NCBI RefSeq assembly: GCF_019219025.1
Contig: NZ_JAHUWN010000006.1
Coordinates: 62,001 to 126,000, forward strand
DNA from: Bacillus sp. sid0103
GTDB taxonomy: Bacteria; Bacillota; Bacilli; Bacillales_B; DSM-18226
Length of the DNA: 64,000 nucleotides
Direction: 5' to 3'
Both the position numbers and the translations under genes were made by a program. Below are positions 18,189 through 26,863 of this stretch, piece by piece; the stretch's first letter is position 1; each line of letters begins with the position of its first letter. The notes below the pieces were generated by a model. The model searched no databases. It was not told the DNA's origin and was given only the letters and a program-made list of their open reading frames with translations.

Positions 18189-19541
18189 ATGACTTCCACT
18201 TATCGATACCTCCCTGATACGAAACAAGATCAAGAGGAAATGCTCGCTTTTTTAAATATTTCTTCGATAGATGAGTTATTTGAAGATATTCCAGCTGAAA
18301 TTCAACTAAACGGTGAGCTACCTATTCCAGAGGCAGTGCCAGAGCCTCTCCTTTTGAAAAAAATGAATAAACTTGCTTCCAAAAATAAAAATGCTAATCA
18401 TTACCCAACCTTTCTTGGTGCAGGAACCTATGATCACTATATTCCAAGTGTGGTAAATCATATGATTTCACGGTCAGAATTTTACACAGCCTATACACCA
18501 TACCAACCGGAAATCAGCCAAGGTGAATTACAGGCGATTTTTGAATTCCAAACCATGGTTTGTGAGTTGACAGGAATGGATGTCGCCAATTCTTCGATGT
18601 ACGATGGCTTTACCTCTCTTGCTGAAGCTGCATCACTTGCTGTTGCATCAACACGACGTTCCAAAGTACTTGTGTCAAAGGCAGTTCATCCTGAATCACG
18701 TGCCATCTTAAATACGGTAGCAGATGGCCAAGGCTATATAGTTGAAGACGTCAATCTTACTGATGATGAGACAAGCTTAGTGAAGCTGCAAGGACAAATT
18801 GATAAAAACACTGCTGCTGTTATTGTTCAATATCCAAATTTTTTCGGATCCATTGAGGATTTAGCAGAAATTAAGAATATCGCGGATACAAAAGGAGCGC
18901 TTTTAATTGTAAGCGCCAATCCATTGGCACTGGCACTCTTGCAGGCTCCTGGTAAACTTGGAGCAGACATTGTGATCGGGGATATGCAGCCATTAGGAAT
19001 CCCGATGTCCTTCGGCGGCCCACACTGTGGTTATTTTTCGGTAAGTAAGAAATTCATGCGAAAAATCCCAGGAAGAATTGTTGGGCAAACGACAGATGAA
19101 AAAGGCCAGCGAGGTTTTGTATTAACCCTGCAAGCACGTGAGCAACATATTCGCCGTGATAAAGCTTCATCCAATATTTGTTCAAACCAAGCATTAAATG
19201 CACTTGCCTCTGCGGTTTGTATGAGTGCCCTTGGAAAGCAAGGAATTCGTCATATGGCCCAATTAAACTTTGAAAAAGCCGATTATATGGCAAAATCTCT
19301 CGATAAAAAAGGCTTTACTATTATGAATAAAGCGCCATTCTTTAATGAATTCGCTGTCAAGCTTCCTCGTCCGGTAAAGGAAGTCAATGCCAAACTTCTT
19401 GAGGCAGGTATCATCGGTGGGTTTGATTTAGGAACGGATTACGGCTTAGAAAATCAAATGCTACTAGCAGTTACAGAGCAGCGGACAAAAGAAGAGATTG
19501 ACCAATTTATCGAGGTATTGGAGGCAGTTGTAAATGGTTGA
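18189..19541 (+). CDS. gcvPA: Glycine dehydrogenase (decarboxylating) subunit 1
   Basis: N-terminal half of the P protein, which is split in Bacillus; 450 aa. Typical segments are [40 protein letters not shown] and GGPHCGYF. The frame can start at 18144, but that overlaps gcvH; GGAGAGG precedes the ATG at 18189. Together with GcvPB it decarboxylates glycine and loads the H protein. It overlaps gcvPB by 8 nt. Confidence 0.96.
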   Translation: MTSTYRYLPDTKQDQEEMLAFLNISSIDELFEDIPAEIQLNGELPIPEAVPEPLLLKKMNKLASKNKNANHYPTFLGAGTYDHYIPSVVNHMISRSEFYTAYTPYQPEISQGELQAIFEFQTMVCELTGMDVANSSMYDGFTSLAEAASLAVASTRRSKVLVSKAVHPESRAILNTVADGQGYIVEDVNLTDDETSLVKLQGQIDKNTAAVIVQYPNFFGSIEDLAEIKNIADTKGALLIVSANPLALALLQAPGKLGADIVIGDMQPLGIPMSFGGPHCGYFSVSKKFMRKIPGRIVGQTTDEKGQRGFVLTLQAREQHIRRDKASSNICSNQALNALASAVCMSALGKQGIRHMAQLNFEKADYMAKSLDKKGFTIMNKAPFFNEFAVKLPRPVKEVNAKLLEAGIIGGFDLGTDYGLENQMLLAVTEQRTKEEIDQFIEVLEAVVNG

Positions 19542-21018
19542 ATATAATGATCTAATTTTTGAAATCAGTCGTCAAGGACGTGTGGGATCAAGCCTTCCGG
19601 AAAGTGATGTTAATCCTGTTGATCTAAATGATAAACTTCCCAAGCACTTGATTCGTGACCTACCAGCAGAACTCCCGGAAGTATCAGAGTTGCAGCTTGT
19701 TCGCCATTACACAGCGCTTTCGAATAAAAACCATGGAATCGATAATGGCTTCTATCCACTTGGTTCTTGTACGATGAAGTACAATCCGAAAATTAATGAA
19801 GATGTAGCACGTTTGGAAGGGTTTAGCCGCATTCATCCATACCAGCCAACTGAAACAGTACAAGGCGCACTAGAGGTTTTATATGAATTACAGGAAGAGT
19901 TAGCTGTCATCACAGGAATGGATGCAGTGACTTTACAGCCTTCAGCAGGTGCTCAAGGAGAATGGACCGGGTTAATGATGGTCAAAGCCTACCATAAGCA
20001 AAAAGGAGAGGCGAGAACCAAAGTCCTTGTTCCAGACTCCGCGCACGGAACAAACCCTGCAAGTGCATCGGTTGCCGGTTTTGAAACCATAACGATTCCA
20101 TCCAATGAGCATGGGTTAGTCGACTTAGAAGAATTAAAGAAGCATGTAGATGATCATACAGCCGCACTGATGCTAACAAATCCGAATACGCTCGGCCTAT
20201 TTGAAAAAGAAATCGTAGAAATTGCTAAGGTTGTTCATGAAGCAGGCGGCTTACTATACTATGATGGAGCCAATGCTAATGCCATCTTAGGGAAAACAAC
20301 ACCAGGCCAAATGGGCTTTGACATCGTGCATTTAAATCTTCATAAAACATTTACAACACCACATGGCGGGGGCGGTCCAGGTGCAGGTCCTGTCGGTGTG
20401 AAAGAGAAATTGATTCCGTTTTTACCAGTGCCGCGAGTCGAGAAAGTAAATGAAGTATATATGCTAGACTCTAACCAACCGCACTCTATCGGTCGAGTGA
20501 AAGGATATTATGGAAACTTCGGTATTCTTTTACGTGCTTACACCTATATTCGTACAATGGGACCTGAGGGGTTACGTCAAGTATCGGAAAGTGCCGTACT
20601 TCATGCGAATTATCTGCGCAAAAAACTCGAACCATATTTTGATGCACCGTATTCGCAAATTTGTAAGCATGAATTTGTGTTATCTGGATCAAGACAGAAA
20701 AAGCTGGGTGTAAGAACACTCGATATGGCCAAACGTTTGCTTGATTTTGGTTATCATCCACCTACCATTTACTTCCCGCTAAATGTAGATGAATGTTTGA
20801 TGATTGAACCAACAGAAACAGAGTCAAAAGAAACACTAGATGCTTTTGCGGATGTAATGATTCAAATTGCAAAAGAAGTGGAAGAAAATCCAGGTGTCGT
20901 ATTAGATGCACCACATACTACGGTAATTGGCCGATTGGATGAAGTCCAGGCTGCGAGACAACCAATCTTGCGATACACAAAAGATACAGTGGTAAAAAGA
21001 GAAACCGTCACGTCTTAA
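19534..21018 (+). CDS. gcvPB: Glycine dehydrogenase (decarboxylating) subunit 2
   Basis: PLP-carrying half of the P protein, 494 aa. The PLP lysine lies in [38 protein letters not shown] and SNQPHSIGR are conserved. Its ATG overlaps the end of gcvPA, with GGAGG upstream, implying translational coupling and a 1:1 ratio. A large compound hairpin follows before lipA. Confidence 0.97.
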   Translation: MVEYNDLIFEISRQGRVGSSLPESDVNPVDLNDKLPKHLIRDLPAELPEVSELQLVRHYTALSNKNHGIDNGFYPLGSCTMKYNPKINEDVARLEGFSRIHPYQPTETVQGALEVLYELQEELAVITGMDAVTLQPSAGAQGEWTGLMMVKAYHKQKGEARTKVLVPDSAHGTNPASASVAGFETITIPSNEHGLVDLEELKKHVDDHTAALMLTNPNTLGLFEKEIVEIAKVVHEAGGLLYYDGANANAILGKTTPGQMGFDIVHLNLHKTFTTPHGGGGPGAGPVGVKEKLIPFLPVPRVEKVNEVYMLDSNQPHSIGRVKGYYGNFGILLRAYTYIRTMGPEGLRQVSESAVLHANYLRKKLEPYFDAPYSQICKHEFVLSGSRQKKLGVRTLDMAKRLLDFGYHPPTIYFPLNVDECLMIEPTETESKETLDAFADVMIQIAKEVEENPGVVLDAPHTTVIGRLDEVQAARQPILRYTKDTVVKRETVTS

Positions 21019-21035
21019 AAAAATGTTTAACCATG

Positions 21036-21096
21036 AACCACTGGGAGTGAGGAATAAGAGAAAAAGAATTTTCTCACGATGTCATTCTCGGTGGTT
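21036..21096 (+). other. Compound RNA hairpin between gcvPB and lipA
   Basis: AACCACTGGGAGTGA (21036-21050) pairs with TCATTCTCGGTGGTT (21082-21096), 15 bp with three G-U pairs. Inside it GAGAAAA (21058-21064) and TTTTCTC (21069-21075) form a second stem. No T run follows, so it does not look like a terminator; an mRNA processing or stability element is possible. Confidence 0.5.
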
Positions 21097-21135
21097 TGAA
21101 ATAAACCTGACTGTTTATAGGGGTGAAAGATCGAT

Positions 21136-22014
21136 ATGTCTATGGACTATGTTCGCAAACCAGAATGGCTAAAAATAAAATTGAATACGAATGAAGAATA
21201 TACTGGCTTAAAAAAAATGATGCGTGAAAAAAAGCTACATACGGTCTGCGAAGAAGCGAAATGCCCAAACATTCATGAATGCTGGGCTGTACGTAAAACT
21301 GCAACCTTTATGATTTTAGGAAGTATATGCACGCGTGCCTGCCGATTCTGTGCGGTTCAAACAGGGCTGCCGACAGAACTTGATTGGGATGAGCCAGAGC
21401 GTGTTGCGGAGTCAGTGGAAAAAATGGGACTAAAGCATGTCGTGATTACTGCTGTTGCTCGTGATGATTTAAAAGATGGTGGAGCTCGGGTTTTTGCAGA
21501 AACAGTACGGGCAGTAAGACGCCACAGTCCTTTTTGCAGCATTGAAGTCCTCCCGTCCGATATGAAGGGTGAATATGACAACTTAAAAACATTAATGGAT
21601 GCCGGGCCAGACATTTTAAATCACAATATTGAGACAGTGAAACGTTTGTCACCAAAAATTCGTGCCCGGGCAACATACGAACGTTCCCTTGAGTTTTTAA
21701 GACGCGCAAAAGAAATGAATGCTACTATTCCAACAAAATCAAGCATTATGATTGGTCTAGGAGAAACAAAAGAAGAAATTATCGAAACGATGGACGATCT
21801 TCGTGCTAACAATGTAGATATTATGACAATCGGTCAATATTTGCAGCCAACTAAACATCATTTAAAAGTCCAAAAATATTGGAGTCCACAAGAGTTTGAA
21901 GAACTAAAGATCATTGCTATGTCAAAAGGCTTTAGTCACTGCGAAGCCGGTCCGCTCGTTCGCTCCTCTTATCACGCTGATGAACAGGTTAATGCAGCAA
22001 AAGCGAATGCGTAA
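21136..22014 (+). CDS. lipA: Lipoyl synthase
   Basis: Radical-SAM enzyme of 292 aa that inserts two sulfurs into octanoyl groups on lipoyl domains. Both iron-sulfur sites are visible: the auxiliary cluster cysteines Cys38, Cys43, Cys49 ([13 protein letters not shown]) and the radical-SAM CX3CX2C at Cys65, Cys69, Cys72 (CTRACRFC). The C-terminal RSSYHA segment holds the serine ligand of the auxiliary cluster. The start follows AGGGGTGAAAG. Its place in the operon ties lipoate supply for GcvH to glycine. Confidence 0.96.
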   Translation: MSMDYVRKPEWLKIKLNTNEEYTGLKKMMREKKLHTVCEEAKCPNIHECWAVRKTATFMILGSICTRACRFCAVQTGLPTELDWDEPERVAESVEKMGLKHVVITAVARDDLKDGGARVFAETVRAVRRHSPFCSIEVLPSDMKGEYDNLKTLMDAGPDILNHNIETVKRLSPKIRARATYERSLEFLRRAKEMNATIPTKSSIMIGLGETKEEIIETMDDLRANNVDIMTIGQYLQPTKHHLKVQKYWSPQEFEELKIIAMSKGFSHCEAGPLVRSSYHADEQVNAAKANA

Positions 22015-22043
22015 TCAATTAAAATAAGGGGAGAGGTTCAACT

Positions 22044-22346
22044 ATGATAAAAATGACAAAAGAAGCCATGAACAAGTTAAAGGAAATGGTAGTCAATGGA
22101 GACCAGACTCCCCGGATTGACGCCGAAGTTGCTGGCGGATGTGGGATGACTGTTAAGTTTTCAATTGTATTTGATGAACCACGACGAAACGATTTTATTA
22201 TTGATACGGATGGGATTCAGATTCGGATGGATCGTTTTACAAAACGCTATATTAATGAAGAAACAGAAATCGATTATAGTGATGAACAAGGTTTTCTAGT
22301 TGGAGAGAGTTTTGCCTCTAGTGAATGTGCAATTGACATAGTTTAA
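22044..22346 (+). CDS. IscA/HesB-like iron-sulfur protein, two-cysteine form
   Basis: 100-aa protein with the HesB/A-type carrier outline: AEVAGGCGMTVKFSIVFDEP, then DGIQIRMDRFT and a C-terminal FASSECAIDIV. Normal A-type carriers have one cysteine plus a C-terminal CxC; here only Cys33 and Cys95 remain. GGGGAGAGG precedes the ATG. It lies 29 nt after lipA, a protein that consumes its own auxiliary Fe-S cluster each cycle, so delivery or repair of a LipA cluster is an attractive guess. The sequence does not prove Fe-S binding. Confidence 0.72.
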   Translation: MIKMTKEAMNKLKEMVVNGDQTPRIDAEVAGGCGMTVKFSIVFDEPRRNDFIIDTDGIQIRMDRFTKRYINEETEIDYSDEQGFLVGESFASSECAIDIV

Positions 22347-22469
22347 TAGGTACATGGTTTATGTGAAATACTGAATGGTGTTTTTGAGCTGTTTTATGAT
22401 GCTATTAAACTATTTAACTAAGTTTTCCTATAGATATGATTACATATTTTTATATGAGGAGAATCGAAG

Positions 22470-23870
22470 ATGACAAAAGAATATGATGTTGTTATTATCG
22501 GCGGTGGAACAGGCGGATACGTTGCGGCCATTCGTGCTTCACAATTAGGGTTAAAAGCAGCGGTAATTGAAAAAGGAAAAATCGGTGGAACATGCCTTCA
22601 TGCTGGTTGTATCCCTAGTAAGGCTTTATTAAGAAGCGCAGAAGTGTACGCTCAAACAAAAAATGTAGAGAAGTTTGGTGTCATTGCCCCAGAGGTTGGA
22701 CTTGATTTCTCAAAAGTACAGGCTCGAAAAGAAGAAATTACGGAACGGTTATTTAAAGGTGTCCAACATTTAATGAAAAAAGGAAAGATCGATGTTTATG
22801 AAGGGAAAGGAAGCATCTTGCCGTCTAAAGATGTACTAGTGGAATTGAACAATCAGGAAGAGGAAATCCTCTTAAACCCCCGGAATATTTTGATTGCAAC
22901 GGGCTCTCGTCCAAGAACACTCCATGGCCTAGAAGTAGATGAAAAGTATGTGATGACATCCGATGAAGCCTTGAAAATGGAGGCGCTTCCAAACTCTATT
23001 ATCATTGTTGGGGGCGGAGTGATTGGAATCGAATGGGCATCGATGCTCGTGGACTTCGGATTACAAGTAACAGTACTTGAATATGCCGATCGTATATTGC
23101 CAACAGAAGATCAAGAGGTATCAAAGGAAATCCAGCGTTTAATGAAGAAAAAAGGTGTGAAAATCGTCACTAGTGCAAAGGTGCTGCCTGAGACACTTGA
23201 AAAAGGTGAGGGTGTTTCGATAAAGGCGGAGCATAAAGGAAAAGAAACGCCATTTTCTGCTGATAAACTTTTAGTATCCGTAGGACGATTACCAAATACG
23301 GAAGCCATTGGGCTTGAAAATACTACCATTGATCTGGATCGTGATTTTATTAAAACCAATGAGTTTTATCAAACGAATGAATCAAACATTTACGCCATTG
23401 GTGATGTGATTGGCGGCTTGCAGCTTGCCCATGTTGCTTCACATGAAGGAATGATCGCCATTGAACATATGGCAGGGGAAAATCCAGCCCCACTTGATTC
23501 GACGCTTGTTTCAAAATGTGTATACAGCAGCCCAGAAGTAGCAAGTGTTGGACTCACAGAAGAAGAAGCAAAGGGCAAAGGATATCAAGTGAAAACTGGT
23601 AAATTTTCATTCCGTGCGATTGGAAAGGCTTTGGTTTTTGGTGAATCGGATGGTTTTGTCAAACTGGTTGTTGAAGAAGGATCTAATAAGCTGTTAGGAG
23701 CCCATCTGGTAGGTCCGCATGTAACGGATATGATTACAGAAGTAGGCCTCGCTCGTGTATTAAACGCAACCGCCATGGATATTGCTCATACGATCCATCC
23801 CCACCCGACATTGGCTGAAGCAATTGGTGAAGCCGCACTTGCCGTAGATGGAAAAGCAATTCATGGCTAA
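22470..23870 (+). CDS. lpdA: Dihydrolipoyl dehydrogenase (glycine cleavage L protein)
   Basis: FAD disulfide oxidoreductase of 466 aa that reoxidises the dihydrolipoyl arm with NAD. The FAD loop IIGGGTGGYVAA, the redox disulfide Cys42-Cys47 (GGTCLHAGC), the NAD loop IVGGGVIGIEWA and the C-terminal HPHPTLAEAIGEA base are all present. GAGGAGAA precedes the ATG. The operon thus has its own E3 rather than relying on the pyruvate dehydrogenase copy. Confidence 0.96.
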   Translation: MTKEYDVVIIGGGTGGYVAAIRASQLGLKAAVIEKGKIGGTCLHAGCIPSKALLRSAEVYAQTKNVEKFGVIAPEVGLDFSKVQARKEEITERLFKGVQHLMKKGKIDVYEGKGSILPSKDVLVELNNQEEEILLNPRNILIATGSRPRTLHGLEVDEKYVMTSDEALKMEALPNSIIIVGGGVIGIEWASMLVDFGLQVTVLEYADRILPTEDQEVSKEIQRLMKKKGVKIVTSAKVLPETLEKGEGVSIKAEHKGKETPFSADKLLVSVGRLPNTEAIGLENTTIDLDRDFIKTNEFYQTNESNIYAIGDVIGGLQLAHVASHEGMIAIEHMAGENPAPLDSTLVSKCVYSSPEVASVGLTEEEAKGKGYQVKTGKFSFRAIGKALVFGESDGFVKLVVEEGSNKLLGAHLVGPHVTDMITEVGLARVLNATAMDIAHTIHPHPTLAEAIGEAALAVDGKAIHG

Positions 23871-23909
23871 TACAACATATATTTTAACCCTAAGGATGGT
23901 GGAAGAGTA

Positions 23910-24779
23910 ATGATCATAAAGGTAAAGCATAACCGTGCAAAATTATTAATTTCTTGTCCAGAAAGGCCAGGGATTATCTCGACTGTAACGAATTTTTTAT
24001 TAGAACACAAAGCAAATATTGTCCATTTTGACCAACATACTACTGATCCACAAGCAGGTATATTCTTTATGCGGATCGAGTTTGATTTGGAAGAATTTAA
24101 TTCTACATATGAAAAACTTGAAAAAGATCTACATGATTTGGCGCAGGATTATGCGTTGGATTGGCAGTTGAGCAGTAATGAAAGAAGAAAGCGAATGGCC
24201 ATCTTTGTTTCCAAAGCGGACCACTGTCTCAGCGAGCTTATTTGGCGGTGGAAATCTAATGAAATTCCTGTGGATATCCCTATGGTGATCAGTAATCATG
24301 CCGATTTAAAAGAATTAGTTGAGGGTTATGGAATCCCTTTTTATCATATCCCACTGTCTCAAGAAACGAAAGGAGATGCCGAACAGAAAGCATTAGAACT
24401 GTTGAAAGGGAAAGTAGATTTTATTGTTCTGGCCAGGTATATGCAAATTCTTTCTCCTAATTTCATTTCGCATTATCCTAAACAAATCATTAACATCCAT
24501 CACTCTTTCTTACCAGCTTTTGTTGGGGCAAATCCTTATGTAAGAGCGTTTAACAGAGGAGTAAAGTTAATAGGAGCAACTGCACATTATGTAACAAATG
24601 ATCTTGATGAAGGACCAATTATTGAACAAGATGTACAGCGTATTAATCATCGCTATACAGTAGCGGATTTAAAGACTGCGGGACGTCATGTGGAAAAAAG
24701 AGTTCTCGCCGAAGCCGTTTCCTGGCATGTTGAAGATAAAGTACTTGTTCATGGTAATAAAACGATTGTATTTGCATGA
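23910..24779 (+). CDS. purU: Formyltetrahydrofolate deformylase
   Basis: Hydrolyses 10-formyl-THF to formate and free THF. It has an N-terminal ACT domain (about residues 10-85, starting ISCPERPGIISTVTNF) and a C-terminal formyltransferase domain with NIHHSFLPAF and LDEGPIIEQD holding the catalytic Asn/His/Asp. Length 289 aa is normal. It is the last recognised enzyme of the glycine operon. Its likely job here is to free THF when glycine cleavage overloads the C1 pool, as known for PurU in glycine-stressed cells. Confidence 0.94.
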   Translation: MIIKVKHNRAKLLISCPERPGIISTVTNFLLEHKANIVHFDQHTTDPQAGIFFMRIEFDLEEFNSTYEKLEKDLHDLAQDYALDWQLSSNERRKRMAIFVSKADHCLSELIWRWKSNEIPVDIPMVISNHADLKELVEGYGIPFYHIPLSQETKGDAEQKALELLKGKVDFIVLARYMQILSPNFISHYPKQIINIHHSFLPAFVGANPYVRAFNRGVKLIGATAHYVTNDLDEGPIIEQDVQRINHRYTVADLKTAGRHVEKRVLAEAVSWHVEDKVLVHGNKTIVFA

Positions 24780-24927
24780 GTTGATTTCATAAGGTAGGTG
24801 CCTTTGTTTAAATGATCATTTGTTTTCGGATGATAGAGGCCCAAAAAAAGGTCAAAAGATCAGGAAGATGGGATATCAGGGGATTATCGAGAAACACATG
24901 TAGACGAAGATCATAGGAGATGGGCTA

Positions 24928-25095
24928 ATGGCAGGAAATGAACATGTATTGGACTTTATTCATATCCTTTTAGCTATTCTTTGGATATGGATGTTTCTTC
25001 AAAATAAACGAAAGCGTACGTTAAACTACATACATATCACGCTGCTGCTTTTTGCCGTGGGTATATTACTTAATTCATTAGTGAAGTGGTCATAA
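24928..25095 (+). CDS. 55-aa membrane peptide, function unknown
   Basis: Short frame with a good ribosome binding site, AGGAGA at 24915-24920, 7 nt before the ATG. The product has two hydrophobic stretches (about residues 8-24 and 36-50) around a basic turn NKRKR, so it is probably a two-helix membrane protein with the loop inside the cell. It lies 148 nt after purU and is followed by a terminator-like hairpin, so it may be the last gene of the glycine operon. I do not recognise the family. Confidence 0.55.
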   Translation: MAGNEHVLDFIHILLAILWIWMFLQNKRKRTLNYIHITLLLFAVGILLNSLVKWS

Positions 25096-25151
25096 AGGCG
25101 TACCTTCCATATGTTAGGGTAGTTTCAAATTTGCAAATGCTCAAATTTAAG

Positions 25152-25194
25152 AGTGTTAGGTAAATCCTTGGATTTGGATATGCCTAGCACTTTT
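25152..25194 (+). terminator. Terminator after purU/small ORF
   Basis: AGTGTTAGG (25152-25160) pairs with CCTAGCACT (25183-25191), with one G-U, and an inner AAATCC-TT-GGATTT hairpin (25162-25175). A short T run follows. Confidence 0.65.
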
Positions 25195-25377
25195 CTATGA
25201 TGTTCTATTTAAACTAAATAATTTGTTTTATTGCTCCTGAATTGCAGGAGATTTATTTTGTTTTTTGATATGTAATTTATATTGTTACCTAAAGCAAAGA
25301 ATTCTTTAGTGGATTAATATTTGTTAAAAATCAATTATAGGCTATAGTGGAATTATTTAATATTGAGTTATTTTTTG

Positions 25378-25412
25378 TTGACTTTATAAACTGTAAATAT
25401 TAAAATTACATT
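25378..25412 (+). promoter_or_regulatory. Promoter with overlapping Rrf2-type operator
   Basis: TTGACT at 25378-25383 and TAAAAT at 25401-25406, 17 bp apart. ACTGTA-N11-TACATT at 25390-25412 overlaps the spacer and -10 and has the same layout as the palindrome downstream of the Rrf2 gene, suggesting autorepression. The 180 nt before it hold no recognisable gene. Confidence 0.55.
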
Positions 25413-25438
25413 AATCTTCTTGAGGAGGAAGCATCAAA

Positions 25439-25858
25439 GTGAATAGTGATTTTACGATAGCCGTCCATAGTTTAGTCTATTTAGCTTATTTACCAGATCA
25501 TATGGCAAGCAGTGAGTCAATCGCTACCAATGTTTGTACAAATGCGGCAAGGATTCGCAAAATCATGAGCTGTTTGCGCAATCATGGATTTGTTAAGACA
25601 AAAGAAGGTATTGGCGGTGGCTATATTCTCGACTGTAACTCTCAAGAGGTATCATTGGCAGATATTTATCGTACAGTTTCACGCGGAAGCCTAAAACCAA
25701 ACTGGTGCACAGGTGATCCGGAGCAAAAATGTGTTATATCATCAAATACCCAGGTGGTTATGGATCAGATTTTCAATGATGCTGAATTGTATTTTGAAAA
25801 ATATTTAGAGAATATTACGCTTAGTACTGTTTTAGAAAAAATTAAACATTGTCCATGA
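25439..25858 (+). CDS. Rrf2-family transcriptional regulator
   Basis: 139-aa winged-helix regulator with the Rrf2 N-terminal pattern FTIAVHSLVYLAYLP and the wing KTKEGIGGGYIL. Cysteines at NVCTN, MSCLRN, NWCTGD and QKCVIS could sense redox state or hold a cluster, but the standard three-cysteine IscR/NsrR spacing is not clear. GTG start with GAGGAGGA about 10 nt upstream. Two matching palindromes, in its own promoter and just after its stop, suggest it controls itself and the downstream gene. Confidence 0.85.
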   Translation: MNSDFTIAVHSLVYLAYLPDHMASSESIATNVCTNAARIRKIMSCLRNHGFVKTKEGIGGGYILDCNSQEVSLADIYRTVSRGSLKPNWCTGDPEQKCVISSNTQVVMDQIFNDAELYFEKYLENITLSTVLEKIKHCP

Positions 25859-25878
25859 TTTAGTTTTTTCTTTTAATT

Positions 25879-25905
25879 ATACTGTATATTATTTTAATAC
25901 AGTAT
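25879..25905 (+). promoter_or_regulatory. Perfect palindrome, likely Rrf2 operator
   Basis: ATACTGTAT (25879-25887) and ATACAGTAT (25897-25905) form 9-bp arms around a 9-nt spacer. The inner ACTGTA-N11-TACAGT matches the site in the Rrf2 promoter. TATACT at 25878-25883 could be a -10, so the site would block transcription of the next gene. Confidence 0.55.
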
Positions 25906-25983
25906 GAAGCGATATAGATGATATACTTTTTTTAAAAACCAAACTGTAACTTTTTTTATAACATTTAAGGGGTGTAGATGACA

Positions 25984-26370
25984 ATGGCCGATAAATATCG
26001 ATTTGAAAATGGGGATTGGGTTCAGGGTAGGTCCAGAGATGGAGAATTGATCCACGGGTATATAGAAACCGTAGACACTCACAAAGGAATGCTGCAAGTA
26101 AAAGTGGTCGATAGTGACAATGAAAAAGCGATTGGAAAATCGATTTGGATTGTAAATAAACGGGCTGAAAAGCTGCCCGAGACAACTGGTAGAAATGAAA
26201 GTGAGCTTTTAGCTTTAATAGATTTGGCTTTACTATTTAAGGATGAGCAGTGGTTTAAGGAATTATCGGCGAAATTAGTATCTATAAAAAAAATTCAAGA
26301 AGTGCCTATCAAGAAATCTGAATTTCTAATCAGTGGAAACAGAATGAGGAATTTTGATATAAAAAGATAA
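25984..26370 (+). CDS. IDEAL-domain protein with N-terminal SH3-like region
   Basis: 128-aa protein. Residues about 5-60 (FENGDWVQGRSRDGELIHGY and on) look like a small beta-barrel of the KOW/SH3 kind; residues about 70-97 (LLALIDLALLFKDEQWFKEL) match the IDEAL domain found in Bacillus proteins. The ATG at 25984 is preferred to 25978 because AAGGGGTG at 25967-25974 is then 9 nt away. No function is known to me. The palindrome just upstream suggests control by the Rrf2 regulator. Confidence 0.65.
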   Translation: MADKYRFENGDWVQGRSRDGELIHGYIETVDTHKGMLQVKVVDSDNEKAIGKSIWIVNKRAEKLPETTGRNESELLALIDLALLFKDEQWFKELSAKLVSIKKIQEVPIKKSEFLISGNRMRNFDIKR

Positions 26371-26442
26371 TTTTCATATATTTGTCAGAGTTAACAACTA
26401 AGTTTTTTTAAAATAAAAAAATTATATTGGAGGAAAAGAATA

Positions 26443-26757
26443 ATGGCAATTTCACACGTAACAGATCAAACTTTTGCTGCAGAAATGAAAGAGGGATTGG
26501 TGTTAGTGGATTTTTGGGCTCCATGGTGCGGGCCTTGTAAAATGATTGCACCTGTGTTGGAGGAAATCGATTTTGAAATTGGTGATAAAGTTGGGATTCT
26601 TAAACTTAATGTAGATGAGAACCCAGAAACAACAAAATCATTTGGTGTCATGAGCATTCCAACGTTGATTCTTTTCAAAGACGGTGTTGAAGTAGATAAG
26701 GTTATCGGCTTCCAACCAAAAGAAGCTTTGACAGAATTAATTTTAAAGCACTCTTAA
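26443..26757 (+). CDS. trxA: Thioredoxin
   Basis: 104-aa thioredoxin with the redox motif WCGPC (Cys29, Cys32) and the cis-proline segment [19 protein letters not shown] precedes the ATG. It reduces protein disulfides in the cytosol. Located between the IDEAL-domain gene and a flavin reductase in a small redox-flavoured group; a second, main trxA probably exists elsewhere. Confidence 0.93.
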   Translation: MAISHVTDQTFAAEMKEGLVLVDFWAPWCGPCKMIAPVLEEIDFEIGDKVGILKLNVDENPETTKSFGVMSIPTLILFKDGVEVDKVIGFQPKEALTELILKHS

Positions 26758-26863
26758 TACTGAAAGAATTAGCTTTGAACGAAACCGTAAACGATTGGAT
26801 GAAGTCGTAGAATGGGCAAAGTTGCCTGTATTATCTAAATGAAAAAGGTGGAGGAGTAAAGAC

